From Pelobates cultripes (taxonomy: Eukaryota; Chordata; Amphibia; Anura; Pelobatidae): 64,000 bases of DNA. Positions 32,411-42,922 of this stretch are shown here, in pieces. The stretch is from NCBI GenBank assembly GCA_933207985.1, contig OW240921.1, positions 95,517,192 through 95,581,191 on the forward strand, read 5' to 3'. The position numbers and the translations under genes were made by a program. A model generated the notes under the pieces. The model was not told the DNA's origin. It saw nothing but the letters and a program-made list of their open reading frames with translations, and searched no databases. The stretch's first letter is position 1; each line of letters starts with the position of its first letter.

Positions 32411-35400
32411 TCATGATGGTTGGAGCAGAAAGATAGACCCTTCAGCGCTGAAAAAAAAAGTGAACCTGTCCTCCAATTTATATTGGGTACCCAGCTCTGT
32501 CTCCAAAGATAGCATATGTTTCAGTTTAGTTGTTGGTTTATCGTTGTGTAACATATAACAGATAGATATGATGCCCTTCCTAACCGGATCATGCAAAAAT
32601 AGCTTTTCTAATGGTGATAATGCTAGCGTATTATAATTTTTATCGGTTTCTGGTATGTTGTATACTTCTTTTAGTGTCTCAATCACCAACTCACATTCGT
32701 CCTTGCATTCGGTCAACAGTCTATGCTTGAATTGAAATCTGTCATACGACAGAATAGAATTACCTTGGAAAAAGTTGTCTATGTGATACAGTCTGTGTCC
32801 TTTAAGTGATGGTAAGCCTAAAGTTGGGATATAATGTTTTAAAGATTCAATTGGCATGGCTCTGTATAGTTTCGCGTCAAGTGATAGTTGTTTTTAAATA
32901 CTATATCCCAGGCTTTGAGTGTGGTCTTAGTAGTTAGAAACATTTTAGTTACTCCAGGTCTCCTCGCAGGGCTTAGCCAGGGTAGTTCCCTAAGTTGTAA
33001 AGGGAGAATGGTGGATTCCTCCATCTCTATCCACCTCGGCTTATTTATTTGACTATTAAAGCTTACAGCCGCTGCAGCGTTAGTTGCAAAGTAGTATTTT
33101 CTGAAATTTGGGATTCCAATGCCCCCATGCAATTTATAATGCTGCAGGGATGCAAGCCTAATTCTGCTGGGTTTGTTGTTCCAAATAAATTTTAGCATTA
33201 TTGAGTGTACTTTGTTAAAGAAGGACATTGGAACAGATAGAGGGATAGTTCTGAAATAGTACAAGATTTTTGGGAGGATTGACATTTTGATTGAGGCAAT
33301 TCTTCCTAACCATGATAACTTCATATCGCCCCATCTCTACATCTCCTTTTGTAGGTCCGATCAGGCAAATGCTTGCATAGGTTAATTCCTAAATATTCTA
33401 AGTAATCTCTCCTCCAGTCGAACGGATATGTTCGTCTTAATTCCTCCATGTCAGACTTATGCAAGTGGAAAGGTAGGTCCTGGGTCTTTTATATATATTT
33501 AATTTATAGTAAGACACTTCCTCAAACAGGAGTAGAATAGTATTGAGAGATTTCAGAGAGTCCTTTGGGTTTTTGAGTGCTAGTATGACGTCATCTGCAA
33601 ATAACCCTATTTTATGGGTGGATCCTTTTATGCTAATACCTTCTATTTCTGGGGTCTTTCTAATTAGTTCGGCCAGGGGTTCCATCACCAGGACAAAAAG
33701 AATTGGAGATAAGGGGCAGCCCTGACTCGTCCCATTAGTTAAAGAAAACGTTCTAGATTGGAAACCCGAGGCTGACACGTGAGCTGTGGGTGTACTATAT
33801 AATGCCTTAATCGCGGTAATAAAAGATTGTGGAATATAAAATCTGTTCATTGTCTTCCATAGATATCCCCAATGTACCCTGTCGAACGCCTTCTCTGCGT
33901 CCAATGAGAGGAGCAGAGACGGAGTTTTTGTTGAATTGATATGTTGAATTAAGTTAATGTACCGTCTCGTTCCATCAGGTGCTTGTCTACTTTGTACGAA
34001 GCCCACCTGGTCATTTTTGATCAATAAAGGTATTAGATTAGCTAAACAGTTCGCTTGTATTTTGGAATAAATTTTCGTGTCGTTATTAATAAGGGATATG
34101 GACCTAAAATTGGAGCATTTGTCAGGAGTTTTACCCGGCATCTTTCCCCCAGATTTATAGGAGTTAAAAAATTTGGACATATGAGGAAGTAAAATTTCTG
34201 AAAAGGTCTTGTACTATAGAATGGTGAATCGATCAGGACCAGGGGCCTTTCCAGGTGGCATATGTCTAATCACCTCAGCTATCTCTGCTTAAGATTTATC
34301 ACACTCTAATTTTACCAAATTGTCAGAGGACAGCCAGGGCAACAAAACCTTATCTAAAAAATCATTAATAGTTTGAGTCAGATTTCAGGTTATAAAGTTC
34401 ACTATAGTATTTTGCAAATTGGTCGCTAATCTTAGTCGGGTGAAACATTTTTTGTTCCTGGTCATCTCTTAAGTACGCAATTTTAGATTGGGCATTTACA
34501 TGCCGGAGTTTGGACGCCAGGAGAGTTGAGGCCTTGTTACCCTTTAAATAAAATATTTTCTTGAGGCGTCTCACCATTAGAGTAGTTCAATCCAAGTTTA
34601 TTTTATGTATTTTTTATTTAATCTTCCCTATCATCGCTGACAGGGAGGAGGATGGGCCAAATTTGTTTGCCTGATTTAGGATGTACAGTTCTTTTTCCAA
34701 ATTTTGTAAATTGCTATTGTTTTTCCTCTTCAAGTGAGACGCCCTGGAAATTAAATGGTCCCTCAACATAGCCTTGTGCGCATTCCTGGTCACCTCGCCA
34801 GGAACCTCTTGCGAAACATTTCCCCAAAAATAGTCATTCAATACCCCTTCAGCTAGCGATCTATTTTCTGTATCGTCTAATAAATAATCACTTTGTTTCC
34901 AGTGTCAACTGGTGGAGGAAGAAACCAATTCATCAATATGCAAAGTTATGGGAGCATGGTTAGACCAATTGATATCTAAAATATCAGATCTTGAGATGTG
35001 TGGTATGAGAGCACCCTGTATCAGAAACCTGTTCAGCCTGGAATACATGTTCTTAGATACTGAGTAAAAAGTAAAGTCTCTTTCGTTCTCATGCATTAAT
35101 CTCCATGGGTCATACAATCCGCATTCAACCATATATTTTGAACATTTCACGGCTAGCCTGTCACTGTCACTCCTATGGGGTTTGTCTAAATTTTCCCTTG
35201 CATTATCTAAGTCACCATCCATTACAAAGTTCATATCTCCACACATTCCCAAAGTTCCTTTCATATTCTTGTTCACCAAATCCATTATTTTCCTAAAAAA
35301 GATTAGCTGACCCGTGTGGTTAACTTTACCAATCCAATGTATGGATCATTATCCGTCATTATCTTTTCTGTAGAGTTGGCCACATTCCTGCTAAAAAAGA

Positions 35401-35611
35401 TAGAAGTACCTCTAGTCTTAGTTTTGTAAGTGCAATGAAATTGGGAAGGGAATAGCCGTGCCATAAATTTGTACTCTTTTCCTTCCTTAAGAGGGGTCTC
35501 TTGAATGCAGACAATATCCGATTTGTTGGATTTGACTTCCTTAAACAATAATTGCCTCTTGTGAGTGGTGTTCAGGCCCCTCACATTAAATGACATGAGT
35601 TTAATAACCAT
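32411..35611 (-). pseudogene. L1 ORF2: endonuclease and reverse transcriptase relic (copy 1)
   Basis: Successive frames on the minus strand read: endonuclease start 'MVIKLMSFNVRGLNTTHKRQ' with 'CIQETPL' (35611-35303); endonuclease end 'GDMNFVMDGDLDN' and 'SRLNRFLI' and 'WSNHAPITL' (35285-34905); a linker (34841-34365); the RT core 'VGFVQSRQAPDGTRRY', 'LLSLDAEKAFDRVHW', 'GTSQGCPLSPILF' and 'GLFADDVILAL' (34180-33437), which retains the catalytic Asp-Asp; and the C-terminal region (33324-32411). The breaks are stops and frameshifts, for example TAA at 35303. Such proteins nick DNA and copy the LINE RNA. This copy is inactive. Confidence 0.9.
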
Positions 35612-35619
35612 GACTCAAA

Positions 35620-36515
35620 TCAGAGTGCATGGCCATTAAAAAGAGAGTGTATGGAAATGTGGGAGCCTGAAGGCCCGTGTCCCAAGAGAAGCGTTATGAA
35701 ATCCAACAGTCGTAATAACATAGACATTTGTTTAGACAAAAGTAAGTTTGCTAAAACATTTGAAGCATAACCTGGTAACTTCTTGAATTGCTTACAGTGC
35801 GTAAGAAAATGGATGGAATAAAAAGGTACATAAAAAATGGGGAGTAATAAACTTATATTTAGAAAAAGGGCCATGAGGGAGAATAACAAATATTTCTCCA
35901 TCTCAGGGTATAAGGCCCAGGTTGAGGGGAGAGAAGACTCCTTGGGACAGGGGGAATCATGCAAATAGGAAAAGAAAATAAAAGGGAAAAATTAATCAAA
36001 AATTGTAACGAGCATTTAAAGAGGAAGAAAATAATAAAAAGGTAAAATCTTTACAGTCCTGAGATCTTGACTGGATGAGCATTGACAAAAAATGTGTTAA
36101 GTGAGGAAAATAATGAAAATTACTCCCATATATTATCTAAAAATACTTGTAGTATCAATATCTTGTTGTTTTTGTCATAGTTCTTTAGAGTCAAAACAAT
36201 GTTATTATAGGTAAAGTAAAACAAGATTAATAATAAATACATCATATCCCAGGACTAAAGTGCAAGCCAACAGAAAAAACAAGAAATCTAGTTTCTTAAA
36301 GTTAAACTCAATGTTGGCATTGACCAAAGAAAAAGAGTTCATGTGAAAATGTAAAGAGAGGCAAAATCAATAATAGTAAACTGAGAAAGAAAAACCATAA
36401 TCCAAGCCTCAAATTGGAACATCTTAAACCAGTAAATCTAGAAAAGTGTGAATATAATCCGGTATTAATTTTCCTGGATTAGAAAAGTCTCCAAAATAGA
36501 AAAGCCATAAGAAAT
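35620..36515. other. ORF1-ORF2 spacer of the L1
   Basis: About 0.9 kb of A-rich sequence between ORF1 and ORF2, longer than usual for L1 elements. It could include decayed coding sequence or an old insertion. A 114-codon minus frame here has no recognised domain. Confidence 0.4.
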
Positions 36516-37625
36516 TCAAGTATCATCTGCCTTGCTCCTCTTGTTGACGTGTCTCGGAGTAGATGGAGAGAGAGCATGAGTTCGTGTTTGAGGTCTGGAC
36601 AGGGAATTAATAAAATCCATCCCTTCTTCGTTTGATGTAACTATAAAATTTCTGCCATCCATATGGAAGATCACTTTTACAGGGAAGCCCCATCTATATC
36701 GGATCCCTCTCTGTCTCAATTCTGTTGTAAATGGTCGAAATTCCCTGCGGCATCTCATCGTATAAGCAGGGAAGTCCTGGAAAATTTTTACATTTTTGTA
36801 TTCTTCAGGTAGACCTTTGTGCATATTGTGCTCAAAATGTCTTCCTTTGTGCGAAAAAAAATTGAGTCTTACAATGGTTTCTTTTGGTGCCATCACAGGG
36901 GCATTGCTAGGTTTTGGCAGCCTGTGGATGCGGTCCACTATTATATCCAAATTGGTTGCTTCTGGCAAGATTGTTTTTACCATTGTCTGGAAATAGCTTA
37001 GGAATTCCCGGGTGTCTACGTTATCAGGGATCCCCCTAATTCTTAAATTGTTGTGCCTGCTCCCGTCTTCGGAATCAGCCAATTTTGCAGTTTGTTGATT
37101 AACTTGCTTTTGAAGTTCCTTGACGGTGTTGCCCAGGTCTAAATAAGATTCCTCGTGTACCGTCAATCTATGTTCAATTTCCTCTGTGTGTTGACCAATA
37201 GTATCTAACACTTCTTACATGGTGTCAAAATCTTTCCTAAAGTCATTTTTTAGATCTATCCTTAAGTTCTGTATTAGCTGTATAATCATGCCAGCTGATG
37301 GTGGCAAATCTTCAGCCAATTCAAGTGGCATGTTAGGCTTGTATGTCATTGTTTTGAAATTTGTGGAAGTCATCTTGGTTGAGGCATCAGCTGTCTCAGA
37401 TGTGGCAACGGCCATCTTGGTTGTGGAAGTAGTTAAACATATTGTAGCAGACATCTTAGTTGTGGCATGATCATTGGAATAAGTTTCCACAGTAGCCATC
37501 TTAGTAGTGGCATCAGACCTTGTCCTTTGTGGAAGGGCAGAATAAGCAGTTACATTTATTTCTTCCTCCATTGCAATATAGTCGTCTGAGCTATCTGCAG
37601 TTCTCTCTTTTTCCTTGTCCAACAT
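36516..37625 (-). pseudogene. L1 ORF1 RNA-binding protein, one in-frame stop (copy 1)
   Basis: Two collinear frames (37625-37215 and 37211-36516) are separated by a TAA after 'KDFDTM'. The N-terminal part has spaced 'TTKM' repeats (residues about 40-85). A heptad-like coiled coil follows ('NTVKELQKQVNQQTAKLADS'), then the RRM-like 'RHNNLRIRGIPDNVDTREF', the 'VRLNFFSHKGR' region and a C-terminal domain with 'GFPVKVIFHMDGR'. The family binds LINE RNA as trimers. The leftover frame is long enough to suggest recent activity. Confidence 0.88.
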
Positions 37626-37709
37626 TATGGAGGGAAAGGTCCCCCCGCCGGTGTCTCCAGCCGTGAGGCAGAGGACCTCACGCCCCCTCTTCCTTCTTCT
37701 GTGGCCCGG

Positions 37710-37776
37710 CTGCTTTTATATACTAGCGACCTAGCCGTTTTATTGTTTTATTGTTATATACTAGCGACCTAGCCGC
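37710..37776 (-). promoter_or_regulatory. TATA-like motifs in the L1 5' region, duplicated 39 bp apart
   Basis: 'tatatactagcgacctagcc' occurs at about 37717 and 37756 on the plus strand. On the minus strand the first gives 'agtatataaaagcagcc', a good TATA box about 100 bp upstream of the ORF1 ATG. A promoter role is inference. Confidence 0.4.
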
Positions 37777-38122
37777 TCGCAAGAGACTGGTCTTGACACT
37801 CTGAGCGTTCCAAGCGCTCGGAGCGCACTGATTCGCGCACGGAGGTTGCGGCAATAGCAGCCGCAGTCCCGCCGCTACAAGGGCTGGGCGAGCGGGCCGC
37901 GGCTGCGTTCGCATATGTGCGTGTTTGAAAAGACAGACGGGTGGGATAATCAGGTTTTCCCGAGGCTCCTAAAGGAGATTTTAGTGGCGAAATAAACCGC
38001 AGTCCGGCTTTGGTGATGGGTGATTGGGCCTGTGAGCCCTTACTCACCCCAGCAGTTGTAACATCTTTTTTCTGCATCACAGGAACAGGAACAGATTTTT
38101 CAGTTTTCTTTTGTTTCTGCAT
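37769..38122 (-). pseudogene. L1 5' leader frame
   Basis: A 117-codon frame (start MQKQKKTEKSVPVPVMQKKD, basic, then serine/proline- and alanine-rich) lies between the LINE 5' end and ORF1. No domain recognised. It could be an upstream ORF0-like frame or chance. Identical in copy 2 (54860-55213). Confidence 0.35.
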
Positions 38123-38268
38123 GTTTGCTAGTTATTCTTGTATCCCTTCCAATGTTCAGTTAATACACATCAAAGCTTTGAATATTGTTTTTAGTGTATT
38201 AAAGTCCCCCTGCACCAGGAGCTCCTCTAGAACATGGCCACCTAAGATGGTGGCCAAACGCCGCCCCT

Positions 38269-38525
38269 TGACATATTTTCCATCTGGATCGATATCATTT
38301 ATAGTCACTGGCCCTACCGAAGAGCCATTCTGGACAACTTCAAACTCTCTTCTGGATTCAGCTCTCTCATTTCCAAGTTTCCTCTTCTTCCCACACGCTA
38401 ATCGAGAAACTGAAGTTCTCTGTGAAGGGCTTGGTGACAGTTTTAGCCTCTGCTCCACTCCTTCCAGCATCTTTCTGTATGCATTTATTTCCATATCCAA
38501 TGCCAGTTTCATATCAAGCAACTGT
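38269..38525 (-). pseudogene. B-type lamin pseudogene, rod end and NLS part (copy 1)
   Basis: The minus strand reads '[20 protein letters not shown]', '[17 protein letters not shown]', the nuclear signal 'KKRKLGNE', then 'EFEVVQ' and '[13 protein letters not shown]'. This is the conserved end of the lamin coiled-coil rod followed by the tail start. It is B-type-like and perhaps closest to the amphibian oocyte lamin, by memory only. It is 5'-truncated at 38525, where another repeat begins, and cut by the L1 after GKYV. The open frame runs by chance into the LINE leader (to 38156). No intron separates rod and tail. Confidence 0.87.
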
Positions 38526-38893
38526 AGACACCAGAACCACTTTATTAAGCTTTAATGTGAGGTAAATTAGAGATTAGTGTAACTAATAATATACTAGATT
38601 GCCTACTTACAAACAGATGAGGATGGTGATGGGCTCTGGCTGCAGTCTGGATCCACTGGTCTGGTGTAGAACAGGATCTCTGGAGGCTGTTTGTAACTGT
38701 GGTCACAAAATTCAATGTTCTGGGAGAACGGGAAGCAGCTCCATTTTTTGGGGCCCCTTACACAGCTCAAGGTCTGGGCTCCAGGGCCTGACGGTGAGTA
38801 TGCCCATAAGGCCCAACCATAAGTCCACCTACATGTTCCACCCATGAGTTCGCTCACAGGGAGTGGAGTGTGTAGGGGATGTGTTATGTGTTG
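38526..38893. repeat. Composite dispersed repeat, unique-like part (copy 1)
   Basis: It begins with 'gtagacaccagaaccacttt', a MITE-like end. 38590-38870 is the inverted homologue of 11041-11260. It leads into TG-rich satellite. No gene. Confidence 0.7.
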
Positions 38894-38901
38894 CTGTAGA
38901 G

Positions 38902-39039
38902 CAGGGTTGTCAAACATGCGCCCCCCCCAGATGTTGCTGAACTACAACTCCAATGATTCTTTCAATGAAACAGTTAGCCAGGGAATCATGGGAGTTGTAG
39001 TTCAGCAACATCTGGGGGGCCGCATGTTTGACACCCCTG
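38902..39039. mobile_element. 138-bp foldback hAT MITE (copy 1)
   Basis: The 8-bp CTGTAGAG flanks both ends (38894-38901 and 39040-39047). Ends CAGGGTTGTCAAACATGCG and its near-complement. Nearly the whole element is one inverted repeat ('cagatgttgctgaactacaa' and its complement). Confidence 0.95.
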
Positions 39040-39047
39040 CTGTAGAG

Positions 39048-39545
39048 TATCTAATGTGTGTGCTTATGGAATGTAGTGTATAGGGATACCAGTTTGTGTA
39101 GGTGATGCAGTGTGTTTGTGTGTAGTGGAAGCAGTGTGTTTGTGTGTAAGGGATGTATTGTGTGTTTCTTGTTGTGTGTAAGGGATGCATTGTGTGAATC
39201 TGTGTTTGTATGCATAAGGGATGCAAAGTGTGTTTCTGTGTATGTAAGGGATGCAGTGTGCGTCTGTAAGGGGCGCGTTGAGTGTGTGTAAGAGATGCAT
39301 TGTGTGTTTCTGTGTATATGTGCAAAGGATGCATTGTCTTTATGTGTAAGGGTTGCATTGTGTGTGTGTGTGTGTGTGTATAGGGATACCAGTTTGTGTA
39401 GGTGATACAGTGTGTTTGTGTGTAGTGGAAGCAGTGTGTGTGTGTGTAATGGATGCATTGTGTATTTCTCTGTGTGTAAGGGAAGCATGTTGTGTTTCTG
39501 TGTGTATAGGGATGTATTGTGTGTGTGTGTGTGTGTGTGTGCGTA
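39048..39545. repeat. TG-rich satellite (copy 1)
   Basis: 'taagggatgcattgtgtg' units, pure TG runs and a longer duplication ('atagggataccagtttgtg' at 39080 and 39379). Minus-strand frames up to 198 codons are artefacts. Confidence 0.93.
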
Positions 39546-39754
39546 GTGTGAAAGAGCTCCCTGTCCTGCCCCCTGTCCTATAGAGCTCTCCCTTCCATCC
39601 TGTAGAGATCTCCCCTGCCCCTTAGTGGTCTCTCCTCTCCCCCCCACCTCCCTTAGTGGTCTACTTTTCTCCCCGACTTTCCATTAGTGGTCTCTCGTCT
39701 CCCCCTTAGTGGTCTCTGCTCTCCTCTGCCTCCCTTTCCATTAGTGGTCTCTCC
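39546..39754. repeat. CT-rich 'ttagtggtctctcc' repeat up to the gap (copy 1)
   Basis: Units 'cccttagtggtctctcctct'. Copy 2 continues through this point (56852 onward) into the long CT-rich tract. Confidence 0.93.
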
Positions 39755-39854
39755 NNNNNNNNNNNNNNNNNNNNNNNNNNNNNNNNNNNNNNNNNNNNNN
39801 NNNNNNNNNNNNNNNNNNNNNNNNNNNNNNNNNNNNNNNNNNNNNNNNNNNNNN
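39755..39854. other. Assembly gap of exactly 100 N at the junction of the two 17-kb copies
   Basis: A run of 100 N, conventional for unknown size. Copy 1 ends in a CT-rich repeat and copy 2 begins in CA-rich satellite. Confidence 1.
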
Positions 39855-39862
39855 AAAGCATT

Positions 39863-41060
39863 CACTACATAAACACACACAGCATCATCTACACAAACAA
39901 ACAAGCTGCATTCACCACACAAACACACACAGCATCGACTACACAAGCTGCATTCACCACACAAACACACACAGCATCGACTACACAAGCTGCATTCACC
40001 ACACAAACACACATAGCATCATCTGCACAAACACATTAGCTGCATTCACCACACAAACACACAGCATCGACTACACAAACACACAAACTGCATTCACTAC
40101 ACAAACACACCACATTCATTATACTCACTGCATCCACCACACAAACACACACTTTGCAGTCACTATACACTGCAGTAACTATACAAACAATACATCCACA
40201 ACACAAACATACACTGTTCATTCACTATACACACACTACATTCACTACACACTCTGCAGTCACTATACACACACATACTACATGCACTACACAAACACAC
40301 TCTACATTCATTATGCACACTCTGCATTCACTATACACACAAACACTACATCTGCTACACAAACACACTGCATCCACTACACACACTACACCCACTACAC
40401 AAACACACATTTTGCATTCACTATACACCCTCTACATCCACTACACAAACATGCACTCTGCATTCATTATACACCCACTACATCCACTACACAAACAGAC
40501 ACTCTACATTCACTATACACACACACTACATCTACTAGACAAACATGCACTGTGCATTCACTATACACACTACATCCACTACACAAATACACTCTGCATT
40601 CACTATACACACACATACTACATGCACTACACAAACACACTCTACATTCACTATGCACACTCTGCATTCACTATACACACAAACACTACATCTGCTACAC
40701 AAACACACACTGCATCCACTACACACACTACACCCACTATACAAACACACATTTTGCATTCACTATACACCCTCTACATCCACTACACAAACATGCACTC
40801 TGCATTCATTATACACCCACTACATCCACTACACAAACAGACACTCTACATTCGCTATACACACACACTACATCCACTAGACAAACATGCACTCTGCATT
40901 CACTATACACACTACATCCACTACACAAACACACTCTGCATCTAATAAACACAAACATACAATCTGCATCCACTATAAACACCACAACATACACATCCAC
41001 AACATACACACCACATCCACTTTACTCAAGCACTTTGCATCCATTATACGCACACCAAAT
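39863..41060. repeat. CA-rich satellite (copy 2), longer than copy 1
   Basis: Begins with the same units as 23255 onward. From about 40440 an extra block repeats ('acactctgcattcattatac', 'ctactagacaaacatgcact') with a higher-order period of about 350 bp. Open frames of 263 and 325 codons are repeat translations. Confidence 0.93.
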
Positions 41061-41225
41061 TCAGTGCACACACACTTCATCCTTGTGGGTGGACTTAGGA
41101 TGGTCCCTGTGGGGGCACTCGGAGGCGGGCCATGTGGGCAGACACAGCCAGGCTCAGGGGTGGGCCCCGGGGGCCCAGACTTTGGGCTGCGTCAGGGGCC
41201 CCATAATTTCTGATGGCAGCCCTGC
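41061..41225. mobile_element. Right end of the satellite-bearing hAT element
   Basis: GC-rich sequence ending 'ttctgatggcagccctg', the inverted partner of CAGGGCCGTCATCAG at 22670. It is followed by CAGGTAGC (41226-41233), equal to the 8 bp before the left end in copy 1. Confidence 0.78.
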
Positions 41226-41372
41226 AGGTAGCAAATGTACATTTAGCAGCAATCTTTAAACTGACTCCTGCAAATAGAATCTAACTGGAGATTTGGGGGA
41301 AGGAAACTGACTAACAAAAAATGGCTGCTTACCAAAGAAACAAAAAATAAAATAAAAATTCAGGAACACTTC

Positions 41373-42922
41373 TTACAACTGTTCTATGTGGTACAGCTTT
41401 AAACATGTTCCTACACACAGTCCTGGTTTCGAAGGGCAATCAGGACAGTGAAAAGGGGTGTCTGTCCTTTTCCCATTTTTAAAACAGACCCGGCAACGTT
41501 TCTGGGGGGGGGGGGATTTCTAGCAGTTGGCGGTAACTTAAAAATAAAATGATCTGGACTCAGCTTGCACCATTGTTGGAACTTGTCCATCTCCATAAAT
41601 TGTTAAAGAAATTATTTTCAACTGAAATTGGAGAAAGGTGGTTTTCCCTGGATTATTTTTTTTTAAAAGCAAAAATGAGTTGTGGGTTGCTATTTGCATC
41701 AGATAGATAGCCACCTTTTTATACCATGCTTTGGTTTTTCATAAAATAAGATATGGCTGCATCAGCTGATCAGCCAAATCAACACCCCCTATGTACTTAT
41801 TATATGTCCTGATGCAAACCGGTTTGGACTCTACTCTGCCCCGGACAGAGACGTCTGACATGCGTTCGTCATGGATGGTGGTTAGCATGTTGACATCCTT
41901 CCTGTCCATAAATTTTAGTCCAAGCATTTCAGCTTTGCGAAGTGCTTTGCATTGTTGATGAGAGATCGTGGAAATGAGAGATCGTGGAAAGTCTTTGGAA
42001 TTTTTTCTGGCAGTGCCGCAGGCCAGTGTCTGTAAACCATAAAGCGTTTTAAACAGATGGACACTACTATAAAAATTATCCACATAAAGGTGGTAACCTT
42101 TATTAAACAAGGGGTTTAGTAGGTCCCATACAAGTTTCCCACTTGTCCCCAGGGAGTCAGGACAGCCAGGAGGGTCCAGTTGACCATCTTTCCCCTCAGA
42201 TACACGAAAGGCAAACGTGTATCCACTTTCGCTCTCGCACAGTTTGTACAGTTTTATGCCATACCTAGAGCACTTTGAGGGGATGTATTGTCTGAACCCT
42301 ATCTCCCTTTGTATTTTATTAGAGATTCATCTATGGATAAATTTTGTTGGGGGGTATAAACATCTGAAAATTTGTCCTGAAAATGGTCTAGCAGTGGACG
42401 TATTTTATGAAGCCTATCGTATTGGGGGTGATCTCTAGGGTGACAGAAGGTATTGTCACTGAAATGTAAAAATCTCAGCAGTAACTTGTATCTGGCTCTA
42501 GGCATGGTTTGGGAGAATACTGGACTAGACATTATTGGGTTGGTGCTCCAGTATGAGCGAATCAATGGTTTTTTTATAATCCCCATGAGCATTGTAAGAG
42601 CCCAGAATTTTTTAAGCTCTGGGACATCTGTGGGATGCCAGTCATGCTCCCTGACTGTATAGCTACCTGGATTGTTATCAATAAATTGGGTAGCACACAA
42701 GTTAGTCTGGGAAGTAATCTCCTCCCAGATGGTATCCCCTAAAAATAGTTCTACATACTGCATTGGGTAGAAGCCATCCACATTAACATTAATGCCTGCG
42801 TTGGCACTAAAAGGGGGGACATTGGGCTTGGCTATCTGTGGAGGTACCCAGTCCACCTCCACATTCGGCGTAGCAGAGGAAGTACAGCTTCTTTCTTCAG
42901 CTGGCTCACACACAGATGACAT
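41373..42922 (-). pseudogene. piggyBac transposase (copy 2), frameshifted
   Basis: 42922-42299 keeps the N-terminus through 'LSIDESLIKYKGR' with the Trp codon lost in copy 1. A 1-base loss near 42301 shifts the frame. 42110-41739 holds 'HLYVDNFYSS' and 'YIGGVDLADQLM'. An indel near 41935-41985 duplicates 'atgagagatcgtgga'. The C-terminal cysteine-rich domain is complete here in a further frame ('KRCRVCFKNGKR', 'FHCPDCPSKPGLCVGTC', 'YHIEQL', stop at 41373), so this copy shows the true 3' end of the gene. All three catalytic Asp codons are present, but no single frame spans them. Confidence 0.9.

Larger units (their letters stand above)
31746..38268 (-). mobile_element. L1-type LINE, about 6.5 kb, inserted in the lamin pseudogene (copy 1)
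   Basis: The 13-bp duplication GGAAAATATGTCA (minus sense) flanks it at 38281-38269 and 31745-31733. The element begins AGGGGCGGCGTTTGG and ends 'attatttgaac'. It includes a 5' region with a GC-rich leader, ORF1 (37625-36516) and an ORF2 relic (35611-32411). Its length and 5' leader suggest a nearly full-length insertion, now carrying several stops and frameshifts. Confidence 0.88.

Noticed and set aside
38010..38555. 181-codon plus-strand frame
   Set aside because: It is antisense to the lamin pseudogene and the L1 5' region, whose minus-strand reading is clearly the real one. The same holds for 55101-55646.
39051..39647. 198-codon frame on the minus strand over the TG satellite (also 56155-56745)
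   Set aside because: It is a translation of simple repeats, with no start context or domain.
40154..41259. Open frames of 263 and 325 codons over the CA-rich satellite
   Set aside because: The predicted proteins are His/Thr/Tyr repeats made by 'cactacacaaacacac' units. They have no domain, and both strands and several frames are open at once.
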